Origin: Deltaproteobacteria bacterium
GTDB lineage: Bacteria; Myxococcota_A; UBA9042; PHBI01; JACKFB01
Direction: 5' to 3'
DNA length: 64,000 nucleotides
NCBI GenBank assembly: GCA_020632695.1
Contig: JACKFB010000005.1
Coordinates: 310,001 to 374,000 of the forward strand
The notes under the pieces are model-generated. The model was not told the DNA's origin. It did not search any database and saw only the letters and a list, made by a program, of their open reading frames with translations. The position numbers and the translations under genes are program-made. Below are positions 7,926 to 15,519 of this stretch, piece after piece. Position 1 is the first letter of the stretch. Each line of letters starts with the position of its first letter.

Positions 7926-9836
7926 ATGCTCCAGAACCGACGGATCTTCTCCTCGATGGCCATCGCAGCGCTCGCGCTCACGGCGGTGCTCGCGTCGGGC
8001 ACGGCCGCCCTCGCCATCACGCAGGATGAGATCATCACGCTGACCAAGCTCGGCATCGCCCCGGACGAGATCATCAAGGCCATCGAGAAGGACAAGACCG
8101 TCTTCAACCTGGCCGTCGCCGAGATCCTCGCGCTCAAGAAGGCCGCCGTCGACGAGAAGGTCATCAAGTTCATGCTGGCCACGCCGCAGCGCTTCGGCCA
8201 GGCAGGCGGCACCGGACCGACCGGTCCGGCGACCGGGCAGCCCGGAGCTGTCACGCCCGAGCCCGAACCCGCCGTCGAGACCGAGGAGGAGCGGCGCGCC
8301 CGGGAGGAGCAGCTCCGGCAGGAGGCCCTGCGCCTCCTCGAGGAGAAGCGCCAGGCGGAGGAGGCTCAGCGGCAGGCCTTCGCCAAGGGCGTGCTGGCGA
8401 AGGGCCGCGCGCTGGCGGATGAGGGAAAGTTCGTCGAGTCCATCCAGGCCTTCGAGCAGTTCATGCAGCAGGGAGGCTACCCGCCGGACTCCGACGAGGC
8501 CTACCTGGCGAAGTTCGGCATCGCCAACGCGCTGGTGAAGGCGGGCCTCTACCAGGCCGCGGCGCGTCAGCTGGTGGACGTGCTGCTGGCCGGCGCCGAC
8601 AAGCCCTTCTTCAAGACCGCCTTCGAGCAGCTCCGCGAGCTGCGCAAGAAGGTGAATTACTCGCCGCCCGACCTGGAGGAGCTGACCCGCTCCTTCGTCG
8701 GCGAGTTCAGCCAGAGCTTCCAGGACGAGTTCAACTACGTGCTCGGCGAGTTCTACTACGACTACAACAACTGGACGAAGGCCCTGACCTACCTGGACCA
8801 GGTCAGCCCCGCCGCCAAGGACTACGCCAAGGCCCGCTACCTCAAGGGCCTGGTCGAGGTGCGCAACCAGCTCTACAAGTCGGCGGTCCAGTCCTTCCAG
8901 GACGCCATCCTGGCGACCGAGGAGAACGGCTCGGACTCGGAGATCGCTGACCTCGCCTACATGGCCCTGGCGCGGGTCGCGTACACCAACAACGACTTCG
9001 ACGCGGCGATCTACTACTACCGAAAGGTCCCGCGGGGCTCCTACAAGGAGGCGACCGCGCTGTATGAGAGCGCCTGGGTCTACTTCGTGAAGGGAGATTC
9101 GACCCGGTCGCTGGGCACCTTCCAGACGCTGCACAGCCCCTACTTCGACCACTGGTTCCATCCGGAGCTGTGGATCCTCGAGGCGACCGTCTACATGAAC
9201 ATCTGTCGCTTCGACTACGCCGAGGAGGCGCTGGCGCAGTACCAGACGGAGGTGTCGCCGCTGGGCATCCCGCTGAAGCAGTTCCTCCTCAAGACCACGC
9301 GCCCCGAGGACTACTACCGGGCGCTGGTGGAGACCGTCGCCGGCAAGGAGGTGTGGGGGCTGCCGAAGCCGCTGACCGCCGAGGTGCTGGCCGATGTCGA
9401 GTTCTACAACATGTATCGGACGATCAAGCAGATCGAGAAGGAGCTCGCCATCGTGCGACCGCGCCTGCCGGCGCTGGGCGAGTACGGCGCGGACATGTAC
9501 CAGAAGCTCGAGGCCCTGCGCTCGGCCCGCATCCGCGAGGCCGGAGTGAAGATCCAGCGGGTGCTGAAGGAGACCGAGGCCACGCTGGCGGACTACGAGC
9601 TGAAGGTGAAGGAGATCGAGGTCGACCTCCAGGACGAGAAGCTCAACGAGGAGGAGCGCAAGCTTCGCGCCCTCGGCGGCGGCGAGGAGACCGTGGAGAC
9701 GAAGGAGGTCGCCAAGGGCGGCGAGTCGGCCATCGTCGGTTCCAGCTCCTGGCAGTGGCCCTTCGAGGGCGAGTACTGGCGCGACGAGATCGGCAGCTAC
9801 CGTGGTTTCGTCAGTGACGCCTGCGCGCGCGAGTGA
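7926..9836 (+). CDS. gltC: Periplasmic TPR protein, GltC-like
   Basis: 636 residues. Signal peptide MLQNRRIFSSMAIAALALTAVL ending near TAALA, then a short helical domain (ITQDEIITLTKLGIAPDEII), a Glu/Arg-rich coiled coil around residues 118-150, a long TPR solenoid (DEFNYVLGEFYYDYNNWTKAL, ADLAYMALARVAYTNNDFDA), a C-terminal coiled coil (~530-595) and a conserved-looking tail WPFEGEYWRDEIGSY. TPR repeats mediate protein contacts; in Myxococcus GltC is a periplasmic TPR partner of the GltA/GltB barrels. GltC identity is inferred from length, the tail and the neighbours. The start is decided by GGAGG nine bases upstream and by the signal peptide. It lies 70 bases after the barrel gene in the same operon. 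Confidence 0.75.
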   Translation: MLQNRRIFSSMAIAALALTAVLASGTAALAITQDEIITLTKLGIAPDEIIKAIEKDKTVFNLAVAEILALKKAAVDEKVIKFMLATPQRFGQAGGTGPTGPATGQPGAVTPEPEPAVETEEERRAREEQLRQEALRLLEEKRQAEEAQRQAFAKGVLAKGRALADEGKFVESIQAFEQFMQQGGYPPDSDEAYLAKFGIANALVKAGLYQAAARQLVDVLLAGADKPFFKTAFEQLRELRKKVNYSPPDLEELTRSFVGEFSQSFQDEFNYVLGEFYYDYNNWTKALTYLDQVSPAAKDYAKARYLKGLVEVRNQLYKSAVQSFQDAILATEENGSDSEIADLAYMALARVAYTNNDFDAAIYYYRKVPRGSYKEATALYESAWVYFVKGDSTRSLGTFQTLHSPYFDHWFHPELWILEATVYMNICRFDYAEEALAQYQTEVSPLGIPLKQFLLKTTRPEDYYRALVETVAGKEVWGLPKPLTAEVLADVEFYNMYRTIKQIEKELAIVRPRLPALGEYGADMYQKLEALRSARIREAGVKIQRVLKETEATLADYELKVKEIEVDLQDEKLNEEERKLRALGGGEETVETKEVAKGGESAIVGSSSWQWPFEGEYWRDEIGSYRGFVSDACARE

Positions 9837-10017
9837 TCGCGCTCGCGGCGTACGAGGCGGCGCCCGGCACCACGGCCGCGTTCGCGCCGACCGCCCGAGC
9901 AGCACCTCTCGGCCTGAGCGCTGCGAGGGACCAGCCTCGACCGTGACAAGCCTCGATGCTGATGTGAGAGTCCCCAGCCCGTAGCGAAGTCCTCGCCCCC
10001 CAGGAGATAGAAAGCCC

Positions 10018-13000
10018 ATGCGCACATGGATCAGGCCGCTCACCGGCCTCCTGGTGCTCGCGGCCGGCCTCACCAGCCTCCCCGCGGCCGCCCAGACCGA
10101 CACCTCAGCCCCTCCGGCCGCGCCTGCCGAGCCTGCCGCGCCCGAGGGCGAGAAGAAGCCGCTCGCGGGCAAGGGTGGCTTCAGCCTCGAGCAGTACGAG
10201 GCGTCGCTGTTCGACGACCGAGCCAAGGAGATCCAGGCCCGGATGAGCGAGATCCGGAAGCGGAAGATCGAGACGCTCGAGTCGATCATCAACTCGCCCC
10301 GCCCCTACCAGAACAAGGCGGACGTGCTCTTCCGACTGGCGGAGGCCTACTGGGAGGAGGCGAAGTACCAGTACCTGCTGGCGCGCGAGAAGTACGAGAA
10401 GGAGCTCGAGTGCTACGAGGACAAGCGCTGCACGGATGAGCCGGTCGAGCCGCAGGAGAACTACGAGACGGCGCTCGGCTACTACCGCCAGATCCTGCGG
10501 GAGCACCCGTCCTACGAGCGCATCGACGAGGTGTACTACTACCTGGGCCGCGCCGCGCTGATGGCCGGCAAGACGCGCAAGGACAGCCAGCTCCAGAAGG
10601 AGGGCGTCAGCCGCCTGAACGACCTGGTGCAGAAGTACCCGAAGAGCCGCTTCGTCGCCCAGTCCCACCTGGCGCTGGGCGAGTACTTCTTCGAGACCGA
10701 CTCGCTGTTCTACGCCAAGACGAACTACGAGAAGATCATCCAGAACTTCCCTGACAGCACGATGTTCAACTACGCGCTGTACAAGCTGGGCTGGGTCTAC
10801 TTCAACCTGACCGAGTACGAGAAGACCATCGAGACCTTCCAGAAGGTCGTCGCGAACATCGGCGGCGAAGGCGCCGGCTCCCGCATCGAGTTCCGGGAGC
10901 AGGCCCTCAACGACCTGGTGGTCGCCTGGGCCGAGATCGACAACGGCTGGCAGGACGCTCGTCGCTACTTCCTCAAGGAGGTCGGCGAGGAGAAGACCTA
11001 CGAGAAGCTCGAGCGCATGGCCGGGCTGCTGGTCTCCAAGGACAAGGACGAGGAGGCCATCGCGCTCTACCAGCACCTGATCGAGCACGACAAGACCTCG
11101 CCGAAGGTCGTCGAGTACTACGACGCGCTGCTGGAGATCGACCGGAAGCTGGCCGACGTCCCCGAGACCGAGCGCACCATCAACGAGATCGTCGGCTTCT
11201 TCGACCACAAGGGCGCGTGGTGGCTGGCGAACAAGGACAAGACCGAGGTGGCGAACCGGGCGGACGACCTGGTGGCGACCAACCTGCTGGCGCTGGGCAC
11301 CAACTACCACCGCGCGGCGCAGAAGCTCGACGAGCAGCGGAAGAACGCGGACACCGAGTACGCGGCGGCGGCCAAGTACTACAAGATGTTCCTCGACCGC
11401 TTCCCGGACCACGAGAAGTCCTACCTCATCAACTTCTACTACGCCGAGATCCTCTACGAGAAGAACCCGAAGGAGGACCCGGCCCAGTGGGAGATGGCGG
11501 CGCAGCAGTACGAGAAGGTCCTCGAGAAGGACAAGAAGGGTGAGTTCGTCGAGGACGCCGCGCTCGGCATCATCTACGCCATCGAGAAGCTGATGGTCTC
11601 CGAGGGCCTGCGCGACAAGATCTCCAAGGACGTCGAGTACGTCGCCGAGGAGAAGAAGGCCGACCTCAAGGACGAAGAGCTCAAGCCCATCCCGCGCACC
11701 GACCTGCACCCGCTGGAGAAGCGCTACGTCAACGCGGCAGACGCCTACGTGGACGTGCTGAGCAGCGCGTTGAAGGACGAGGAGTTCCGGAAGAAGTACC
11801 CGGACCGCGGCGAGATGATCCCCGAGATCATGTTCATCGCGGCGCAGACCTTCTACAAGCACGGCCAGTTCGCCGAAGCGGTCAACCGCCTGATGGTGAT
11901 CTTCGACCTGTACCCGAGCCACAAGATGGCGAACATCGCCGTCAACACCATCATCGACGCCTACGCCCGGCTGAAGCACTGGGAGAAGATCGAGGAGTGG
12001 GCGCGCAAGCTCATCAAGTCCGGCAACTTCCAGGTGAAGTCGCGCGCCGAGCTCGAGCAGATGATCGCCATCGCCAAGACCGAGCACGCGCGTGACCTGA
12101 CCAAGCAGCGTCGCTTCGATGAAGCCATCAACGTGCAGCAGGAGATCGTCGACGAGTTCGGCAAGAAGAACAAGGAGCTGGCGTCGACGGCGCTCTACAA
12201 CATCGGCGTCATCCACGAGAGCGCGCGGCGCTTCCCCGAGGCGGTCGAGACCTACGAGGAGGTGATCAAGCGCTACCCGAAGGAGGACGTGGCCGTTCAG
12301 GCGCAGTTCAACATCGCGGTGCTCTACGAGAGCCAGACCGAGTTCGAGAAGGCCGCCCAGGCCTTCATCAAGATGGAGCGCTTCAAGACGCACGAGAAGG
12401 CTGGCGACGCGGTGCGGAACGCCGGCCTCATCTACGAGGCGCTGGAGCAGTACAGCAACGCCCACGACACCTTCGAGCGCTACCTCAAGCTCTTCCCGAG
12501 CAAGGAGGACGCCCCGACGGTCGCGTTCCACTCGGCGGAGGTGCTCGAGAAGGAAGACGACCCGAAGGCGATGCTCGACGCGGCCAAGTCCTTCGAGCGC
12601 ATCGCGCGCACCTACGGCCGCAAGGACGCCCAGCTCGAGCTGCGGGCGACGGCGGCGGCGGCGGCGGCCTACAAGAAGGCCGACAAGGTCAAGAACCGGC
12701 GAGTGGCCGAGAAGCTCTTCCAGAGCACGCTGACCCAGTGGAACAAGCTGAACGCGGACGGTACGGCGAAGGTCGAGCCGTCGACGAAGGCCTACGCCGG
12801 CATGGCCGCGCTCGAGCTCGCCGAGTACGCGTACGACGACTACGCGGACCTCAAGATCGAGGCGGTCCACCCCCGCTTCGGGTTCAGCATCAACATCCTG
12901 AAGAAGACCCTCACCGCCAAGGCCGAGGCGCTGGGCAAGGCCGAGAAGGCCTTCGACGCGGTGCTCGCGTTCCAGGACCCCGGGATGGCGGCGGCCGCGG

Positions 13001-13401
13001 CCTTCCGCGAGGGACAGCTCCTCTACGAGTTCGCCGAGAGCCTGTTCAACGCCGACGTGCCCCCCGGGCTGACGCCTGACCAGGTCGATGAGTACCGCTA
13101 CCAGCTCGAGGAGGTGGCCGCGCCCATCCAGGAGAAGGCGCTCATCGCGTTCACCCTCGCGCTGCGGAATGCGCTCGACAAGGGCGTCTACAACAAGTGG
13201 TCGCGCCTGTCCGCCGAGTACGCCGCCAAGGTGAACCCGGACGAGTTCCCGATCTCATCGTTCGCGCTGAAGCCGGACAAGACCAAGGACACCCTCAGCT
13301 CGACGAGCTTCATCAAGATCGTCTCGCGCGGGGATGCGGTGGTCGACTTCAGCGGAACGACCGACGACAAGACCGAGACTCCGGTCGGAGAGGCACCCTG
13401 A
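10018..13401 (+). CDS. Very long periplasmic TPR protein, AgmU/GltD-like
   Basis: 1127 residues. Signal peptide MRTWIRPLTGLLVLAAGLT ending PAAAQ, then a Pro/Ala-rich linker and an almost continuous TPR solenoid rich in Tyr, Lys and Glu (FRLAEAYWEEAKYQYL, YKLGWVYFNLTEYEKTIETF, ALYNIGVIHESARRFPEAVE, FNIAVLYESQTEFEKAAQAF). It resembles AgmU/GltD, the ~1200-residue TPR protein of the Myxococcus gliding machinery, in size, secretion and repeat content; this is a context-based assignment. AGGAGATAG lies shortly before the ATG. Its stop codon TGA shares its A with the ATG of the next gene (TGATG), so the two are translationally coupled, as gltD and gltE are neighbours in Myxococcus. Confidence 0.8.
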   Translation: MRTWIRPLTGLLVLAAGLTSLPAAAQTDTSAPPAAPAEPAAPEGEKKPLAGKGGFSLEQYEASLFDDRAKEIQARMSEIRKRKIETLESIINSPRPYQNKADVLFRLAEAYWEEAKYQYLLAREKYEKELECYEDKRCTDEPVEPQENYETALGYYRQILREHPSYERIDEVYYYLGRAALMAGKTRKDSQLQKEGVSRLNDLVQKYPKSRFVAQSHLALGEYFFETDSLFYAKTNYEKIIQNFPDSTMFNYALYKLGWVYFNLTEYEKTIETFQKVVANIGGEGAGSRIEFREQALNDLVVAWAEIDNGWQDARRYFLKEVGEEKTYEKLERMAGLLVSKDKDEEAIALYQHLIEHDKTSPKVVEYYDALLEIDRKLADVPETERTINEIVGFFDHKGAWWLANKDKTEVANRADDLVATNLLALGTNYHRAAQKLDEQRKNADTEYAAAAKYYKMFLDRFPDHEKSYLINFYYAEILYEKNPKEDPAQWEMAAQQYEKVLEKDKKGEFVEDAALGIIYAIEKLMVSEGLRDKISKDVEYVAEEKKADLKDEELKPIPRTDLHPLEKRYVNAADAYVDVLSSALKDEEFRKKYPDRGEMIPEIMFIAAQTFYKHGQFAEAVNRLMVIFDLYPSHKMANIAVNTIIDAYARLKHWEKIEEWARKLIKSGNFQVKSRAELEQMIAIAKTEHARDLTKQRRFDEAINVQQEIVDEFGKKNKELASTALYNIGVIHESARRFPEAVETYEEVIKRYPKEDVAVQAQFNIAVLYESQTEFEKAAQAFIKMERFKTHEKAGDAVRNAGLIYEALEQYSNAHDTFERYLKLFPSKEDAPTVAFHSAEVLEKEDDPKAMLDAAKSFERIARTYGRKDAQLELRATAAAAAAYKKADKVKNRRVAEKLFQSTLTQWNKLNADGTAKVEPSTKAYAGMAALELAEYAYDDYADLKIEAVHPRFGFSINILKKTLTAKAEALGKAEKAFDAVLAFQDPGMAAAAAFREGQLLYEFAESLFNADVPPGLTPDQVDEYRYQLEEVAAPIQEKALIAFTLALRNALDKGVYNKWSRLSAEYAAKVNPDEFPISSFALKPDKTKDTLSSTSFIKIVSRGDAVVDFSGTTDDKTETPVGEAP

Positions 13402-15026
13402 TGGACACGACGGACACGACGTACACGCGGTCGCGGCACTTCACGCTGCCAGGTCGCGCGGTCGCGCTGGTGGCCCTGCTCTGGCTGGTACCCGCGTGCG
13501 GCGGGAGCACCAAGACGGTCAAGAGCGACGATGGGAAGCAGGAGACCGTGAAGGCTCGCCCCGACGAGGGGACGGAGACCGAGCCGGGACGGCGCAAGCT
13601 GACCGACGAGGACTTCAAGCGCCGCGAGATCGAGGAGGTCAAGGCACCGACCTACCTCGAGGGTGTGGACCGCGCGGCCCAGGACGCGTTCCGCGTCGGG
13701 GTGAAGGCGGCTCTCGCCTCGCCGCCCCGCTACGAGCTGGCGGCCACCCAGTTCGAGGAGGCGGTCCAGAAGGACCCCGCCTTCCTCGAGGCCTACTTCA
13801 ACCTGGGCCAGACGCTGGAGCGTCAGGGCAAGCGCGACAAGGCGCTGGAGGTCTACCAGCGGGCGCTGCAGAAGTTCCCCGACGACCCGTCGGCGGCGGC
13901 GTACATCGCGAAGATCTACCTGGGCAAGGGCCAGCAGGCGCAGCACCAGGGCAACCCGGCCGAGGCCGAGAAGTGGTTCACCGAGGCCAAGGGGCTGCTC
14001 GACCGCGTCATCGCGAAGGCGCCCGAGAACGAGACGGCCAACAACGCCATGGCCCTGTACTTCCTGGCGCGCGACGATCTCGAGACCGCCGAGCGCTACG
14101 TGAAGGAGGTGCTCTACGTCGATCCCAGCAACGTCACGGGCCTGAACACGCGTGGGTTGATCAACCTGCGCAAGGGCAACTTCCTCATCGCCGAGTGGAT
14201 CTTCAAGAACAAGGTGCTCGCAGAGGACCCCAACTCCACCGAGGCGCTGACCAACCTCGGATACACCTACGTCCAGCTCCAGCAGCGCCCGCTGGCCATG
14301 CGCTACTTCAATCAGGCGCTCGCTCGCGACCCCGACAACATGGAGGTGCGGATGGACATCGCCGCCATGTTGCTGGAGCACCTGAACTACGCGGAGGCGC
14401 TGGGCCACTACACCAAGGTGCGTGAGGCGCAGCCCACCAACCTGGAAGCCCACGAGGGCCAGTGCGACGCCGAGTTCGGCATGGGTGGCTCCGCCCAGGA
14501 CTCGAAGGCGCAGTTCCAGAAGGCCATCGACTGCTACGTCGCCTACATCGAGCGCGCTCCCGCCCGCGCCGTGCTCTACAAGCGCGTCGCCGAGACCTAC
14601 CAGCAGAAGCTCCAGGATCTCGACAACGCCGTGAAGTACTTCGAGCTCTATCTGGCGAAGGCCAAGCCGGCACCGGAAGAGGTGACCAAGGTCCAGAACG
14701 TCATCAAGGTGCTCAAGGAGATCATCGCCAAGGGCGGTCTCAAGGCCATGGGCATGCCGCCCGAGGGCGAGGCGCCGGCTGAAGGCGAGGCGCCGATGGA
14801 GCCGATGGAGCCCATGCCGGAGGGCACCCCCGCGCCGGACGCCGAGCCCGCACCCGGTGCCGAGCCCGCACCCGGTGCCGAGCCCGCGCCCGCCGCGGAG
14901 CCCGCGCCCGCCGCGGAGCCCACGCCCGCCGCGGAGCCCCCGCCCGCCGCCGAGCCCGCGCCGGCCGCCGAGCCCCGCGCCGGCCGCCGAGCCCGCCCGG
15001 CCCCGGCGCCCGCCCCGGCCGAGTGA
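13401..15026 (+). CDS. gltE: TPR-repeat lipoprotein, GltE-like
   Basis: 541-residue lipoprotein. The signal region GRAVALVALLWLVPAC is followed by GGSTKTVK (lipobox VPAC). About ten TPR units follow (FEEAVQKDPAFLEAYFNLGQ, ALTNLGYTYVQLQQRPLAM, YAEALGHYTKVREAQPTNLE). The C-terminus, from about residue 455, is a low-complexity tail of Ala-Glu-Pro repeats. GltE is the TPR lipoprotein coupled to AgmU/GltD in Myxococcus gliding; the arrangement here is the same. The start overlaps the previous stop (TGATG). Oddity: a CCCC run at 14973-14976 within the repeats shifts the frame relative to the preceding repeat pattern, so the last ~16 residues (RAGRRARPAPAP...) break from the AEP pattern and end at TGA 15024-15026; the alternative frame would end at 15045. 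Confidence 0.8.
   Translation: MDTTDTTYTRSRHFTLPGRAVALVALLWLVPACGGSTKTVKSDDGKQETVKARPDEGTETEPGRRKLTDEDFKRREIEEVKAPTYLEGVDRAAQDAFRVGVKAALASPPRYELAATQFEEAVQKDPAFLEAYFNLGQTLERQGKRDKALEVYQRALQKFPDDPSAAAYIAKIYLGKGQQAQHQGNPAEAEKWFTEAKGLLDRVIAKAPENETANNAMALYFLARDDLETAERYVKEVLYVDPSNVTGLNTRGLINLRKGNFLIAEWIFKNKVLAEDPNSTEALTNLGYTYVQLQQRPLAMRYFNQALARDPDNMEVRMDIAAMLLEHLNYAEALGHYTKVREAQPTNLEAHEGQCDAEFGMGGSAQDSKAQFQKAIDCYVAYIERAPARAVLYKRVAETYQQKLQDLDNAVKYFELYLAKAKPAPEEVTKVQNVIKVLKEIIAKGGLKAMGMPPEGEAPAEGEAPMEPMEPMPEGTPAPDAEPAPGAEPAPGAEPAPAAEPAPAAEPTPAAEPPPAAEPAPAAEPRAGRRARPAPAPAPAE
14841..14980 (+). repeat. Ala-Glu-Pro coding repeats
   Basis: Degenerate 15- to 18-bp repeats of the type gccgagcccgcgcccgcc encode an AEPAPA-type tail of the TPR lipoprotein. 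The last copy carries one extra C, which changes the frame. Similar Pro-rich tails often span the periplasm or peptidoglycan. Confidence 0.75.
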
Positions 15027-15091
15027 CCTCGAGCTTGACCTGTAGGGCCCGCACCACGATGCTGGTCGCCTCGACTTCAAGGAGCCGCACG

Positions 15092-15346
15092 ATGAAGCGT
15101 TTCATTGCCGCCACCCTGCTGACCCTCGCAGGACTCACCTTCGTTGCCCCGCCCGCCGCGACGGCGGCCGAGCCGAAGGCCAAGTTCTACGACTTCTCGG
15201 ATCAGCTCATCGATGGCGACATCAAGAAGCCGCAGGAGCTGTACACGAACGTGCGCGAGCAGGTGAAGTTCGACCGCCTGCTGAGCCTCAAGAAGAGCTT
15301 CGTGCAGTCGCTCCTGCTCACCGCCAAGGAGCGGGTGTTCAAGTAG
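15092..15346 (+). CDS. cglF: Small secreted protein, CglF-like
   Basis: 84 residues: signal peptide MKRFIAATLLTLAGLTF ending near TAAEPK, then a short conserved-looking domain with FYDFSDQLIDGDIKKPQEL and KFDRLLSLKKSFVQSLL. Small secreted proteins with a D-F-x-D-x-x-I-x-G-x-(I/L)-x-x-P core followed by a basic LIxLxxxF segment are common in myxobacteria and include, as I recall, the gliding protein CglF; the name rests on this motif plus the operon. The ATG is preceded by AAGGAG. It is the last gene of the operon and is followed by a strong hairpin. The symbol is provisional. Confidence 0.65.
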   Translation: MKRFIAATLLTLAGLTFVAPPAATAAEPKAKFYDFSDQLIDGDIKKPQELYTNVREQVKFDRLLSLKKSFVQSLLLTAKERVFK

Positions 15347-15380
15347 GCCCGACGCCCACGTCGGTCACGACACGCATCGA

Positions 15381-15411
15381 GAGCCCGCTCCGGTACCCCC
15401 GGTGCGGGCTC
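15381..15411 (+). terminator. Intrinsic-type terminator of the Glt/Cgl-like operon
   Basis: GAGCCCGC pairs with GCGGGCTC and the inner CCGG with CCGG: a 12-bp stem with one T-T mismatch and a 5-base loop. It is followed by CGTCGTTTCG, a short T-containing tail. It lies 35 bases after the last gene of the operon. Confidence 0.65.
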
Positions 15412-15446
15412 CGTCGTTTCGAGCACCGCGAGCGCCGGCGAGCAGC

Positions 15447-15475
15447 TTGACCCCGCAGAGTCGGGGGGATAGAGT
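15447..15475 (+). promoter_or_regulatory. Promoter for mrfA-mrfB
   Basis: TTGACC (5 of 6), 17-base spacer, TAGAGT (4 of 6). Initiation would be near 15482, about 38 bases before the helicase ATG. Confidence 0.45.
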
Positions 15476-15519
15476 CCGCACCCTGACCATCCGTTCAGCC
15501 AAAGGGGATGTGAGGGCCG

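Noticed and set aside
7815..10292. 825-residue minus-strand open frame
   Set aside because: Antisense of the TPR genes; low-complexity Leu/Gly/Arg sequence typical of complementary TPR codons.
10105..12870. 921-residue minus-strand open frame
   Set aside because: Antisense of the 1127-residue TPR protein, which has signal peptide, RBS and repeats.
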